From a virus: 49,597 nucleotides of DNA. Under the pieces are notes generated by a model. That model did no database searches, was not told the DNA's origin, and saw only the letters and a program-made list of their open reading frames with translations. Of the stretch, positions 41,822 through 49,465 are shown one piece after another (the stretch's first letter is position 1; every line of letters begins with the position of its first letter). The stretch is from the IMG/VR virus record IMGVR_UViG_3300006109_000001, positions 1-49,597 of that record, one strand, 5' to 3'. The position numbers were made by a program, and so were the translations under genes.

Positions 41822-43234
41822 TTATTCCTTACTTGGTGGCTCAGTCGGTGCGGAGAGGGGTACAGGTGGTTCGTACTCAGCAATTTCATCAATATCGAGC
41901 TGCATGGTGGATTTGAACATCTCAGGCATCTCAGCCAAGTTGTCTTGCGCCCACTGAATCGCCAATGCTCGGTTTTCTGGATTAATGACTGGCAATAGGG
42001 TACGCAACATTTCAGTCATACCCTCTAATTTGACTTTTTCGATCTTGACCTTCTCGCTTGGGGTTTCCTCAATGAGATTTTCCCAAGAGGGCTTGAAGGC
42101 GTCTTTCCACAAGTAGAAAGTTTCCTCGTAGGTCTTATTGGCATAAATGTCAGGGTACTTATTTTGCACCGCCTCAAAGAACTGCTTATTCCAAGCTCTG
42201 TGCATTACGATCTTGTCAAAGAAATCAAACAGGCTTCTCATGTCATTACGAATACCAGTGACATACTGGGCAATAGCTTTAGAGTCCTCAGTACCTTCAG
42301 CGAAGGCATTAGTAAAGGCTTCATCTTTAAGCAGTAGGGCAGGGGTGTCAGTTGCAGCAGCGATGTTGGCGATAATGTTGTCGCGCGCGGTAGTCATCGC
42401 TGTATCGGTATTGTTTAGGTCAATAGACTCAATATCTTCATCTACGTCAATGGACAATACGTTACCAGTTGTACCTTGTTGTAGATATCCGCGTTTAATA
42501 CCCGATGCTTGTTGCATCAGCCGATTGACAATTGACCCAGCGGCTTTTTGTTTAATAATCAAAAGACCCGCTTTCGTTGTCACCATATCGTCAGTAATCA
42601 TTGACTGAACGAATGATTTGAGAGGGTACAGGGCGCGCTGGAATACAGAACGGCCAGTAAAGCCAAAGCCTGAAGATTGGAATGCCAAATAGATCGGCGT
42701 GTTGTTAAACACAATACAACTGCGACTTGGGTGATACGGTTGACCGGCAGCAGTAATAAAGGCTTTAGGCTGTTGGAAGTCAGGCGCGTTCGGATTCTGG
42801 TTGGTGACTGTTGAACCAGCCAAGTTCAATGGATCGAGCTTATTAATGTAGATATTTAAGTCAGGCAACAACCAAGGATCAATTGGCTGGTCAGTCGGTA
42901 TGCCTTCAGCGCCAAAGACTACAGCGGCCACGCCGTAGGTGCGCTTCAAAAAGGTTACGTCACGAATGATGTTGGTTACATCTAGGTTATGCCATTCATC
43001 CATAAAGGCTTTGATGAGCATTTCTTTTGGCTGCATATCCACCGTAATGACGCGGGGTTTGGATAGCGCCAATACGATTGGCTTTTCAATGATTTTGGCT
43101 GACAGCGGGTGGTATTCAAAGATGATTTTGCAAAGCTCGTAGCCCGCAGGTGTACCCGGCTCAATTGCATCAGCATTTAGCAGTTGCATTAGTTGTGAAG
43201 GTAAATTGCTGCTATTTACGCTGATTTCGGCCAT
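41822..43234 (-). CDS. Portal protein (DUF1073-like)
   Basis: A 470-residue portal. Its features are PAGYELCKIIFEYHPLSAKIIEKP, LKRTYGVAAVVFG, QRALYPLKSFVQSMITDDMVTTKAGLLI, ATDTPALLLKDEAFTNAFAEGTEDSKAIAQYV and a C-terminal helical arm. Gene order (terminase, portal, gp7-like, protease, capsid) supports it. It forms the dodecameric DNA channel at one vertex. Confidence 0.88.
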   Translation of the reverse strand: MAEISVNSSNLPSQLMQLLNADAIEPGTPAGYELCKIIFEYHPLSAKIIEKPIVLALSKPRVITVDMQPKEMLIKAFMDEWHNLDVTNIIRDVTFLKRTYGVAAVVFGAEGIPTDQPIDPWLLPDLNIYINKLDPLNLAGSTVTNQNPNAPDFQQPKAFITAAGQPYHPSRSCIVFNNTPIYLAFQSSGFGFTGRSVFQRALYPLKSFVQSMITDDMVTTKAGLLIIKQKAAGSIVNRLMQQASGIKRGYLQQGTTGNVLSIDVDEDIESIDLNNTDTAMTTARDNIIANIAAATDTPALLLKDEAFTNAFAEGTEDSKAIAQYVTGIRNDMRSLFDFFDKIVMHRAWNKQFFEAVQNKYPDIYANKTYEETFYLWKDAFKPSWENLIEETPSEKVKIEKVKLEGMTEMLRTLLPVINPENRALAIQWAQDNLAEMPEMFKSTMQLDIDEIAEYEPPVPLSAPTEPPSKE

Positions 43235-43245
43235 TATCTATTCCT

Positions 43246-44535
43246 TTAGAACCCAAGTTTGTTGCCCACACCAATCGCAATACTATATATCGCTGCGTCC
43301 AATAAGTCATCCGATCTTTTGGCGGCGTCTTTGTCCCCAATTCTAAACGATGCCAATTGATTTAGTAAGTGATTGCGCGATTGGCCTTTAAATTTAACTA
43401 CTTTGTCGTATGCCCACTGGCTAATCTTAATTTTTTCTTGATGATAGTAGCCCGACACGCTGATTGCTCGCTCGTCTTTACCCGCTTGCGTTAATTTGCT
43501 ATCAATCTCATGCACATTCCAGCCTCGATTGCGGCCTTGTTGCAAGAGGATCGAGCCAGCAGCCGTATCTTCAATGAATGTACCCACCACGCCATGTCGG
43601 GCGCGGGTCACTTTGGCCAATTCTTCTAGTCGGCTGAACACGCTAGGAATCCACGTTTCGAGCAGCGCTCCGTCGATTTGAACGATGTCCCAATCAAGGA
43701 TGGTGATCGGAATACCCAAGTGGGCGTTCATCGCGCAGTAGACGATGGCTGTTCCGTCATGCTCTTTGCCACCTTTGACCGCGCAATCCATTACGGCGTA
43801 CACGCCATCGCATCTATCAGGGTAGGGTACTGGCTGTTGGTTTACCAGCAATTTATCAATTGAGAAGAACGCCACTCCAGACCAGTCAACGAACTCGGCC
43901 AGATACTCTTGGCGGAACACCATTGGGTGGTTGCGGACGCGCTCGCGTTCCAACTCATCAAGCGGAACATAAGGGTTTGTACTGGTAGGCGCATGGAAGG
44001 AACTAAAGCCCATCCCTTCATCATTACACGCTGCCCAGAAGAAGTTGTCGGGGTCTACGCCATTGGGCGTACTGAATACCCATGCAATCCCGCGAGTTGT
44101 CAGCATGGTTGGCTTGATGGACTTGTACCAAATCTCCTCTTTCATCTGAGGTGACTTGGTGAACCCCGCTTCGTCGATCAGCGTTAGGTCATACTCGCGC
44201 CCCCGCCCGGCCAGTTCATTATCGTTTAATGCCCAGAAGTCGATCTTACCGCCGCCGATCAATTTGATCGTACCGTCATTGCGGTTGGCACTTTTGACGA
44301 TGGGATCAAGCATATCGCGCAGGTGATCCCAAGGCTCGGCAAGCTGTTTGTGTTCGGGCGCGAAAATGCCAACGGACAGGCCATTACTTCCGCCTCTGGC
44401 TGCAAGCCATTCTAAAAAGCGTGTCTTACCCCAGCGCCGTCCGCAGCGAGTGACATTTAGCCTTTCTTGCTGTAAAAACAGGGCTTCTTGCCCTGAATGT
44501 AACACCGGTAATTTAACCCTGCGGGTATCTGCCAT
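43246..44535 (-). CDS. terL: Terminase large subunit
   Basis: A 429-residue packaging motor. The ATPase domain has Walker A CGRRWGKT (31-38) and Walker B LTLIDEAG (117-124), with FSTPNG as the coupling motif. The RNase H-like nuclease domain has VMDCAVKGGKEHDG, TFIEDTAAG and RSDDLLDAAIYSIA, supplying the three acidic residues. The ATG overlaps the small subunit stop by one base (TAATG). Confidence 0.95.
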   Translation of the reverse strand: MADTRRVKLPVLHSGQEALFLQQERLNVTRCGRRWGKTRFLEWLAARGGSNGLSVGIFAPEHKQLAEPWDHLRDMLDPIVKSANRNDGTIKLIGGGKIDFWALNDNELAGRGREYDLTLIDEAGFTKSPQMKEEIWYKSIKPTMLTTRGIAWVFSTPNGVDPDNFFWAACNDEGMGFSSFHAPTSTNPYVPLDELERERVRNHPMVFRQEYLAEFVDWSGVAFFSIDKLLVNQQPVPYPDRCDGVYAVMDCAVKGGKEHDGTAIVYCAMNAHLGIPITILDWDIVQIDGALLETWIPSVFSRLEELAKVTRARHGVVGTFIEDTAAGSILLQQGRNRGWNVHEIDSKLTQAGKDERAISVSGYYHQEKIKISQWAYDKVVKFKGQSRNHLLNQLASFRIGDKDAAKRSDDLLDAAIYSIAIGVGNKLGF

Positions 44536-44936
44536 TATTTTTTCTGGGTTGGATCAGGTAGCGTATTTTCCACAATAATGCGAATTTCTTGATTGGCTTC
44601 ACCTTCTGGTTTGGCAGCAACCCAGCCATGCTTATGCTTGAGTATTTCTAACGCTGCTTTAGTGTCACCGCCCAAAGCATTGCGATTGAGTGCAGTGCTA
44701 ATTTGCGCTTCATTATCAGCTTTACCCTGAATAGCCGCTAATTCTGCTTGTGGGTCAGATTGGCACAAAATGGCAAATTCTTTAGGTAGAAACCCTGCCT
44801 TAATAGCCAAAGTATCACCGGTTAATCCGCAGAACGCGGCATCGTAAATTCTTTCAATTTCATCTTCTGTCGCTCTAATTCTGGTAGCTTTGTACTCAAT
44901 AGAATAGAACAGAGGGTCAGGTGTAAATCGACGCAT
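44535..44936 (-). CDS. terS: Putative terminase small subunit
   Basis: A 133-residue protein directly before terL. It has a helical, HTH-like N-terminal region (ATEDEIERIYDAAFCGLTGDTLAIKAGFLPKEF), a middle helix and LEILKHKHGWVA, which recurs in phage small terminases. SD AGGGGG precedes the ATG. It probably recognises the packaging site, perhaps in the adjacent 900-bp gap. Confidence 0.75.
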   Translation of the reverse strand: MRRFTPDPLFYSIEYKATRIRATEDEIERIYDAAFCGLTGDTLAIKAGFLPKEFAILCQSDPQAELAAIQGKADNEAQISTALNRNALGGDTKAALEILKHKHGWVAAKPEGEANQEIRIIVENTLPDPTQKK

Positions 44937-44964
44937 AGAACCCCCTAAAAGTTAAAGATGCTTG

Positions 44965-44992
44965 ATCTTAGCACAAACCCTATAAAGTGCAA
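44965..44992 (-). promoter_or_regulatory. Candidate promoter of the structural block
   Basis: On the minus strand TTGCAC (44992-44987), a 16-bp spacer and TAAGAT (44970-44965) lie about 30 bp before the terS ATG. The sigma70-like match is moderate. Confidence 0.4.
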
Positions 44993-45206
44993 ACTGGTTG
45001 ATTTTAGCTATTAAGTTAGTGCTTACTAACATAGTTTTAAATTTCCTAAAATTTTTTTGGGGTTTTGTAAAAGACTTTTTTGCATAGTGCTGTGTTCTAA
45101 AAAGCGCCCCCATGCGGTGGGTATAAAGTAATGACCCCCTTTTTCGATTTTGATAGGCAAAAAAACCCCCTATAGATTTTGCTTAAAGCTGACGGCTTGC
45201 GTATAA

Positions 45207-45383
45207 CCGGTATTATGTCAAATAATAATAGGTCAAATTGCCATTAAGAATAAAGCGGGAAAACTGTTAGCTGATAGCCGGGGCGCTGAAAATTTAAAGC
45301 TAAAGGGCGGCGAGATCAAAATTCACCTTTTAGCACTTAACCCCCAAAGTATGGCCGCTTATCATTGCGTAAACATGGGTTAA
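45207..45383 (+). pseudogene. Startless open frame, possible decayed small gene
   Basis: An open frame encodes about 58 residues (GQIAIKNKAGKLLADSRGAENLKLKGG...NPQSMAAYHCVNMG) with coding-like composition but no ATG/GTG/TTG near its beginning. An ATG at 45215 lies out of frame just before an AATAATAATA run, so a one-base slip there could have broken a gene. It may also be chance. Confidence 0.3.
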
Positions 45384-45845
45384 ATTGTAATCAGCAAACC
45401 TATACCTACAGTACCGCAATATAACTACTGTATATATATACAGTATATTATTAAAAGTTTATGAGTGTATAAGATCCGATAACCTATTTAACCCATAACA
45501 CTAACCCCAAGCCCGCCCCATATAGCCCTTGCCATAGGTCAACGCCCTATTTTTGCATGACCCAACAATGACCTATATGCTCAAAATTTAAGCAAAATTA
45601 TGACCCATTACAAACCCTTAAAAATAAACCCTTAAACCCGCCCGCCTGACAATCTGACCTAGGTCATTTTGACGCCCTGCAAATTGCCCTTTTTAGGGCT
45701 ATGTTTTTATACCTTATGACCCATAGTTTTATTAGGGTAAACCCTAAGCAAAAATAACTTAAAAATATTGCAACAAATAGCTTTACAGGCTAAAAGTTTT
45801 GGGGGTAAAATCTAGCTATCGCAACACTTTGACAATATGACCTAT
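45229..45845. repeat. Dispersed TGACC(T/C)A motif cluster
   Basis: Copies in either orientation lie at 45229, 45535, 45558, 45569, 45601, 45655 (a 12-bp palindrome TGACCTAGGTCA, 45655-45666), 45717 and 45838. The density is far above chance for 600 bp. Confidence 0.55.
45426..45445. promoter_or_regulatory. Perfect LexA (SOS) box
   Basis: TACTGTATATATATACAGTA is identical to the E. coli 20-bp SOS consensus and is a full palindrome. Host LexA of gamma- and betaproteobacteria would be expected to bind it and release it after DNA damage. It lies between the divergent blocks. Confidence 0.8.
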
Positions 45846-45859
45846 AAGGGGTATCAAAA

Positions 45860-45967
45860 ATGGAAAACAAAAAAATAACAGTTTTGGATTTTTTGGGCGC
45901 TTGCATTATGGGCGCAATTCTTGGCGGCATGATTGCCGCCGCAATCTTAGGGGGGGTTTTAATATGA
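45860..45967 (+). CDS. Small membrane peptide
   Basis: A 35-residue peptide (MENKKITVLDFLGACIMGAILGG...) with a single Gly/Ala-rich membrane helix. AAGGGG lies 8-12 bp before the ATG, and its TGA overlaps the next start (ATGA). It opens the accessory block. The function is unknown. Confidence 0.55.
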   Translation: MENKKITVLDFLGACIMGAILGGMIAAAILGGVLI

Positions 45968-46860
45968 AAACTGTATTTTCTAGCCATTCAGAATGCGCGC
46001 ATATTTGGGCGTCACAATCACAATATGAAGGCCGCGCAAGCCGCGTATTTTTTGAAAGCGGCGTGATCTATTCATACGGCCGTCATTTTCCGGTTGCCCG
46101 CTTCGCGCCTGAATACGGCGATATCGTTTTATTCACTAACCGGGGCTATTCATCATCAACCGGAAAGCATAAGGGCGTTATTCGCGCCGCTATTCCGTCA
46201 AAATATGCCGTTATATATTGCGACGATGTAACGCGCAACGCTGACCACAATTTAAAAATATGGGAAAACGCCGCCGCCCGCTTGCGTCGAGATTTTGACG
46301 AAAAAACCCATAAAATGACGCGCGGCAATTTGGCCGTTGAAATAAATATGCAAACAAGCGCGGCCGCCGCGTATTGTGACGCGTTAAAAATTGCCCGCCC
46401 GGCGTGGCTATTGGCCACAATACCGGAAGAAAAAGCGCGCGAATATATCAGCGAAGCCCTAATAAAACGTAATGAAAAGGCCGCAATTCGCCGCGCTGAA
46501 TATGAAAAGGCCGCCGCCCTTGACGCAAGCGAGCGCCTGACCTTATGGCAAGCGGGCGAGAATGTGCCGCAAAATAATTTTAATTATTGCGATACCCTAT
46601 TAAGAATTAAGGGCGAGCAAATACAAACAAGCCGGGGCGCGAATATTCCGGTGGCCGACGCGCTCGCATTGTGGCCGCTATTGTTGCGCGCTAAACGTAC
46701 CGGCAACAAACTAGAAGCCGGCTTGCATTCTATCAATTTGGGCGCGTATCGTTTTAATTCATTCGACGGCATTACCTTAATTGTCGGATGTCATTCGATA
46801 GCATGGGCGCAAATTGAAAAAATGGCCATTCAATTAAATTTAACAGAAAAGGCGGCATAA
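45964..46860 (+). CDS. Uncharacterised YSYG-HFP family protein (DUF8033-like)
   Basis: A 298-residue protein, starting at the ATG that overlaps the preceding stop. It contains HIWASQSQ, VIYSYGRHFPVARF and LFTNRGYSSSTGKHKG near residues 15-70. I associate this motif set with an uncharacterised family found on phages and plasmids (DUF8033-like). The middle is a charged helical region (about 155-185) and the C-terminus is a second small domain. Codon choice (GCC, CGC, GGC rich) differs visibly from the structural genes. The function is unknown. Confidence 0.7.
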   Translation: MKTVFSSHSECAHIWASQSQYEGRASRVFFESGVIYSYGRHFPVARFAPEYGDIVLFTNRGYSSSTGKHKGVIRAAIPSKYAVIYCDDVTRNADHNLKIWENAAARLRRDFDEKTHKMTRGNLAVEINMQTSAAAAYCDALKIARPAWLLATIPEEKAREYISEALIKRNEKAAIRRAEYEKAAALDASERLTLWQAGENVPQNNFNYCDTLLRIKGEQIQTSRGANIPVADALALWPLLLRAKRTGNKLEAGLHSINLGAYRFNSFDGITLIVGCHSIAWAQIEKMAIQLNLTEKAA

Positions 46861-46862
46861 AA

Positions 46863-47204
46863 ATGGAAAATCCTAAAATGATAGAAAAATTACAAGCGGC
46901 GCAAGCGCTTATATATGAATTGCTCGATAATCGAGCGCTTGATAGTGAAGCCAATAGCTCGCTGTATTGTGCTGATACTTGTATAGGTGAAGCCGTCGAA
47001 TATTTACGCGCGGCCTCTAAGCCCTTGGCAACTGTTTATTTTCAGTATTTTGACGCCGTATTAGGCGGCCTTAGGGAAGATCAAGCCCCCTTATATGCCA
47101 ATAAAACCCCCGAGGAATGCGCCCGCGCTGAATTAAAAAAGCATATTGAATATGACCGGCGCAAGCTCGAATTAGTAAAAATAAACTTTATCCAAGGGGC
47201 GTAA
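46863..47204 (+). CDS. Hypothetical helical protein
   Basis: A 113-residue, mainly helical protein (MIEKLQAAQALIYELLDNRAL..., CIGEAVEYLRAA) starting 2 bp after the previous stop. No family recognised. It shares the Ala/GC-rich composition of the accessory block. Confidence 0.6.
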   Translation: MENPKMIEKLQAAQALIYELLDNRALDSEANSSLYCADTCIGEAVEYLRAASKPLATVYFQYFDAVLGGLREDQAPLYANKTPEECARAELKKHIEYDRRKLELVKINFIQGA

Positions 47205-47208
47205 GAAA

Positions 47209-47412
47209 ATGAAAGAATATTCACTTATTGAGATAGCAATAGAATGCGCGTGGCAAATTGGCGATAGTTTAGAAGATAGCCCGCGCGCTGAAAGCCGGTG
47301 GCGCGTTGCTGATATTGTGCAAGATATTATAAAAAGCGGGATTATCAAGCCAAAATCCGAAGATATAGATGAAATAATTGCGGCTTATTTAACTGAAAAA
47401 GGTATAAATTAA
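47209..47412 (+). CDS. Small hypothetical protein
   Basis: A 67-residue acidic helical protein (MKEYSLIEIAIECAWQIGDSL...). It starts 4 bp after the previous stop. Function unknown. Confidence 0.6.
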   Translation: MKEYSLIEIAIECAWQIGDSLEDSPRAESRWRVADIVQDIIKSGIIKPKSEDIDEIIAAYLTEKGIN

Positions 47413-47413
47413 A

Positions 47414-47740
47414 ATGATTACATCCGAAGATTTTACAAGGGCAAATAATGACGTTAACGGCAACCCGCGCTATATTTGCCATTTTTTGAGTTTTACCGTT
47501 CCGAACGATTTAGAGGGCTATTTAGGGTTAGATAAGATCACGCAAAAATATAACTTAGCGCTCGCAAGGGCGCGCAAATTAGGCGGGAAAAAATACCATA
47601 ATAAGCAATTTGGCGGCGGGATTGTTTTTACTACTTATAACTTGCGCGAATTGTGCGAGCAAATAAACGCGATACGCGCGGCCTTATTGCCGCCGCCGGC
47701 CGAAGCCGTAAACCCCAAGCAATTAGAATTTGAATTCTAA
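47414..47740 (+). CDS. Hypothetical protein
   Basis: A 108-residue protein with two conspicuous conserved-looking parts, NPRYICHFLSFTVPN and ARARKLGGKKYHNKQFGGGIVFTTYN, and a C-terminal LEFEF. The KYHNKQFGGGIVFTTYN stretch suggests a small alpha/beta fold, possibly nucleic-acid binding. It ends the first part of the accessory block just before a terminator. Confidence 0.6.
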   Translation: MITSEDFTRANNDVNGNPRYICHFLSFTVPNDLEGYLGLDKITQKYNLALARARKLGGKKYHNKQFGGGIVFTTYNLRELCEQINAIRAALLPPPAEAVNPKQLEFEF

Positions 47741-47757
47741 AATTATCAGTTAAAATG

Positions 47758-47781
47758 CCCGGCCGTTGCGCCGGGTTTTTT
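47758..47781 (+). terminator. Rho-independent terminator
   Basis: Stem CCCGGC / GCCGGG with a 6-base loop and TTTTTT immediately after, 17 bp past the preceding stop. Confidence 0.85.
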
Positions 47782-47823
47782 GGCGGGTAATTTTGCCCGG
47801 TTTTAATTCTAGAGGGTTAAACC

Positions 47824-48570
47824 ATGCACAAGATCAATTTTTATTTAGAGTCACGCCTTGCCGCCGTCAAAAAACGCGCGGCCGAATGGCAAAAACATAA
47901 CCCCGCCGGGGCGTATAAATCAGCGCTAGATTATCAGGTGAAATATGCTCGCCCCGGTTATCGCCGTTATGATACGGCAAACCATTACAACGCGGCCGGG
48001 GATTTATGCGCCGAAAATTTGCGGGGTTATGACGCGACGCCCTTGCAAGATATCGCGCCGCGCGCTTATCAATATACCGGCTATTATGCCGACAATTTTC
48101 AGCACGAATTGATTAAGCCATATATTGTCAAGATTAAAACAAGCCGGGGCGCTCTTATTTGCCCGGCCATTGCTTATTCTGATAGCGATACGGCCACGAT
48201 TTACTTTAGCCGGGGGCAATTTGCGCCGAATGACCCCCAAAATATAGAGCATGACGCGGCCGTATATGACGCGGCGCGCATTGCTGACCATATAGCCGAG
48301 CGCGAAGCCGAGCAAGAGCGCGAAGCCGACGCACAATTTCAAGCCGAGCAAGAAGCCGAAAACATAGCGGCGGCCATTGCCGACGCCCGGCAAACAGCGC
48401 GCGGCCTGATAGCCGCTATCAAGGCGCAACGCCGGGCGGGCATTGATCTAAAGGGCGCAATTTGCGACGCGTTAACAGATAAATTGCGCGAATATAGGCG
48501 CGAGATTATCGACGCAAGAGAGCGCCGCGAAGCCCTAAAGGGCAATTTTTGGTTAAGTGTAGAGGGTTAA
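47824..48570 (+). CDS. Hypothetical protein with long acidic helix
   Basis: A 248-residue protein. The first ~145 residues form a Tyr-rich domain (ARPGYRRYDTANHYNAAGDLCAENLRGYDATPL, YIVKIKTSRGALICPAIAYSDSD). Residues about 150-190 are a charged Ala/Glu coiled-coil helix and the end is helical. The ribosome leader AGAGGGTTAAACC before its ATG is repeated exactly before the next gene. No family is recognised. Confidence 0.6.
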   Translation: MHKINFYLESRLAAVKKRAAEWQKHNPAGAYKSALDYQVKYARPGYRRYDTANHYNAAGDLCAENLRGYDATPLQDIAPRAYQYTGYYADNFQHELIKPYIVKIKTSRGALICPAIAYSDSDTATIYFSRGQFAPNDPQNIEHDAAVYDAARIADHIAEREAEQEREADAQFQAEQEAENIAAAIADARQTARGLIAAIKAQRRAGIDLKGAICDALTDKLREYRREIIDARERREALKGNFWLSVEG

Positions 48571-48573
48571 ACC

Positions 48574-48738
48574 ATGAGAATGCAAAATTTACGCGGCACG
48601 AATTTAGCCCTTAACCGGTTATTGCTTAGGAATAAATTAAACCGGTTACATGATAAAAACATAAAAAGCGATAAGGGATTAAACCGGCGCGAGCTGGCCG
48701 CCCTTAAGTATTTATCTAAATTATGGGATCACCAATAA
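48574..48738 (+). CDS. Small basic protein
   Basis: A 54-residue basic protein (MRMQNLRGTNLALNRLLLRNKLNRL...) with regularly spaced Leu, Arg and Asn residues, as in short nucleic-acid-binding helices. It has the same AGAGGGTTAAACC leader as the preceding gene and is followed by a terminator. Function unknown. Confidence 0.55.
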   Translation: MRMQNLRGTNLALNRLLLRNKLNRLHDKNIKSDKGLNRRELAALKYLSKLWDHQ

Positions 48739-48755
48739 GCAAAAAATAAACCCTT

Positions 48756-48783
48756 GCCGGCCTTGTGCCGGCTTTTCTATTTT
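48756..48783 (+). terminator. Rho-independent terminator of the accessory block
   Basis: Stem GCCGGC / GCCGGC with a 5-base loop followed by TTTTCTATTTT, 17 bp past the last gene. Confidence 0.8.
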
Positions 48784-48962
48784 CGCAATAGCTAAGAGGC
48801 CGCCGGCATTGCCGCGCCCTTAGCGGGCTATTGTCGCAAGTATCGCGGCCGTTATCAGGCGGGCGGGATTATTGCGAGAGTATCGCCCGCGCTATTTAAT
48901 GGCCGGCGCTTATTTTAGGCGGCGCGGCCATTCGCGCCCGCGTCATTCATTAAAAAATTAGG
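48784..48962. other. GC-rich intergenic region with inverted and direct repeats
   Basis: No convincing gene. The left part can fold as a large imperfect hairpin (GCAATAGCTAAG facing CTTAGCGGGCTATTGTCGC). Two related units, GCAAGTATCGCGGCCG and GCGAGAGTATCGCCCGCG, follow. The strings GGCC, GCGC and CCGG are unusually dense. It may be part of the origin next to the iterons. Confidence 0.45.
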
Positions 48963-49016
48963 GATTGTAAAGCCACGCCGGCCGGATTGTAAAGCCACGC
49001 CGGCCGGATTGTAAAG
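48963..49016 (-). repeat. Tandem 22-bp iterons with core GATTGTAAAG
   Basis: GATTGTAAAG lies at 48963-48972, 48985-48994 and 49007-49016, exactly 22 bp apart. The first two units are identical over 22 bp (core plus CCACGCCGGCCG). The core is the reverse complement of the repeats at 10794-10846. Confidence 0.9.
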
Positions 49017-49242
49017 CCGCGCGCCTTGCGTATAAATAATGGATAAAGTCTATATAAATCAAGGGTTTAGCTGATTTTGGGATATTATGTAAAGGAAGCA
49101 GTGCAGCATTTTACCCAAAAAATGACGATTTTAAGGTTTTACAGGGAAAAAGCGGGGGCTACTCACATTTTCTTAATCGGCTACGTCCTCACAACGCATT
49201 GGAATTAAATGCTTTCGCCCCCTAAGAGGAGAGTACAACTCT
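49017..49242. other. Intergenic region downstream of the replication operon, with hairpins
   Basis: No gene is seen. Beyond the end of the small basic gene, the minus strand has a short hairpin (AGAGT/ACTCT, 49230-49242). A GGGGGC arm (49222-49217) then faces a GCCCCC arm (49159-49154), followed by GCTTTTT. This may be a structured terminator or small RNA. Confidence 0.35.
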
Positions 49243-49404
49243 TTACTTGGGCGTGTGACCGCCGCCCTGTTTACCGTTCTCTCTTGCTGCTTTAACTTTA
49301 GCTTCAGAGTTGGACTTACCGCCCTTTGAACCCATAGCTTTACCAGCCGAAGAAAGATTCGTATATTTAATTGAACCTGAATCGTTGCGTGTTGGTGTAC
49401 TCAT
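49243..49404 (-). CDS. Small Gly/Lys/Ser-rich protein with KGG motif
   Basis: A 53-residue protein (MSTPTRNDSGSIKY..., KAMGSKGGKSNSEAKVKAARENGKQGGG). The SKGGK...KAARENGKQGG pattern resembles small KGG-motif proteins of bacteria and phages, which are poorly understood and may bind nucleic acid. SD AAGGATACGGAT precedes the ATG. It is the last gene of the leftward replication operon. Confidence 0.6.
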   Translation of the reverse strand: MSTPTRNDSGSIKYTNLSSAGKAMGSKGGKSNSEAKVKAARENGKQGGGHTPK

Positions 49405-49427
49405 ATCCGTATCCTTAAATATATTCT

Positions 49428-49445
49428 AGCCCAAGCGTTTGGGCT
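49428..49445. repeat. Inverted repeat AGCCCAA / TTGGGCT
   Basis: Seven-base arms with a 4-base loop lie between the primase stop and the small KGG gene. Without a U-run it is a weak terminator or attenuator candidate. Confidence 0.4.
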
Positions 49446-49465
49446 GGGGGGTATAGCCCATGTTA

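Larger units (their letters stand above)
44937..45859. other. Large divergent regulatory region
   Basis: This 923-bp gap separates the leftward structural block from the rightward accessory block. It contains a candidate late promoter, a perfect LexA box, a cluster of TGACC(T/C)A motifs, a startless open frame (45207-45383), and small hairpins such as GCCCTTTTTAGGGC at 45686-45699. A pac or cos site could also be here, next to terS, but I cannot identify one. Confidence 0.6.

Noticed and set aside
42147-42608. A 153-codon plus-strand open frame.
   Set aside because: It is antisense to the portal gene and has no supporting ribosome site or family features.
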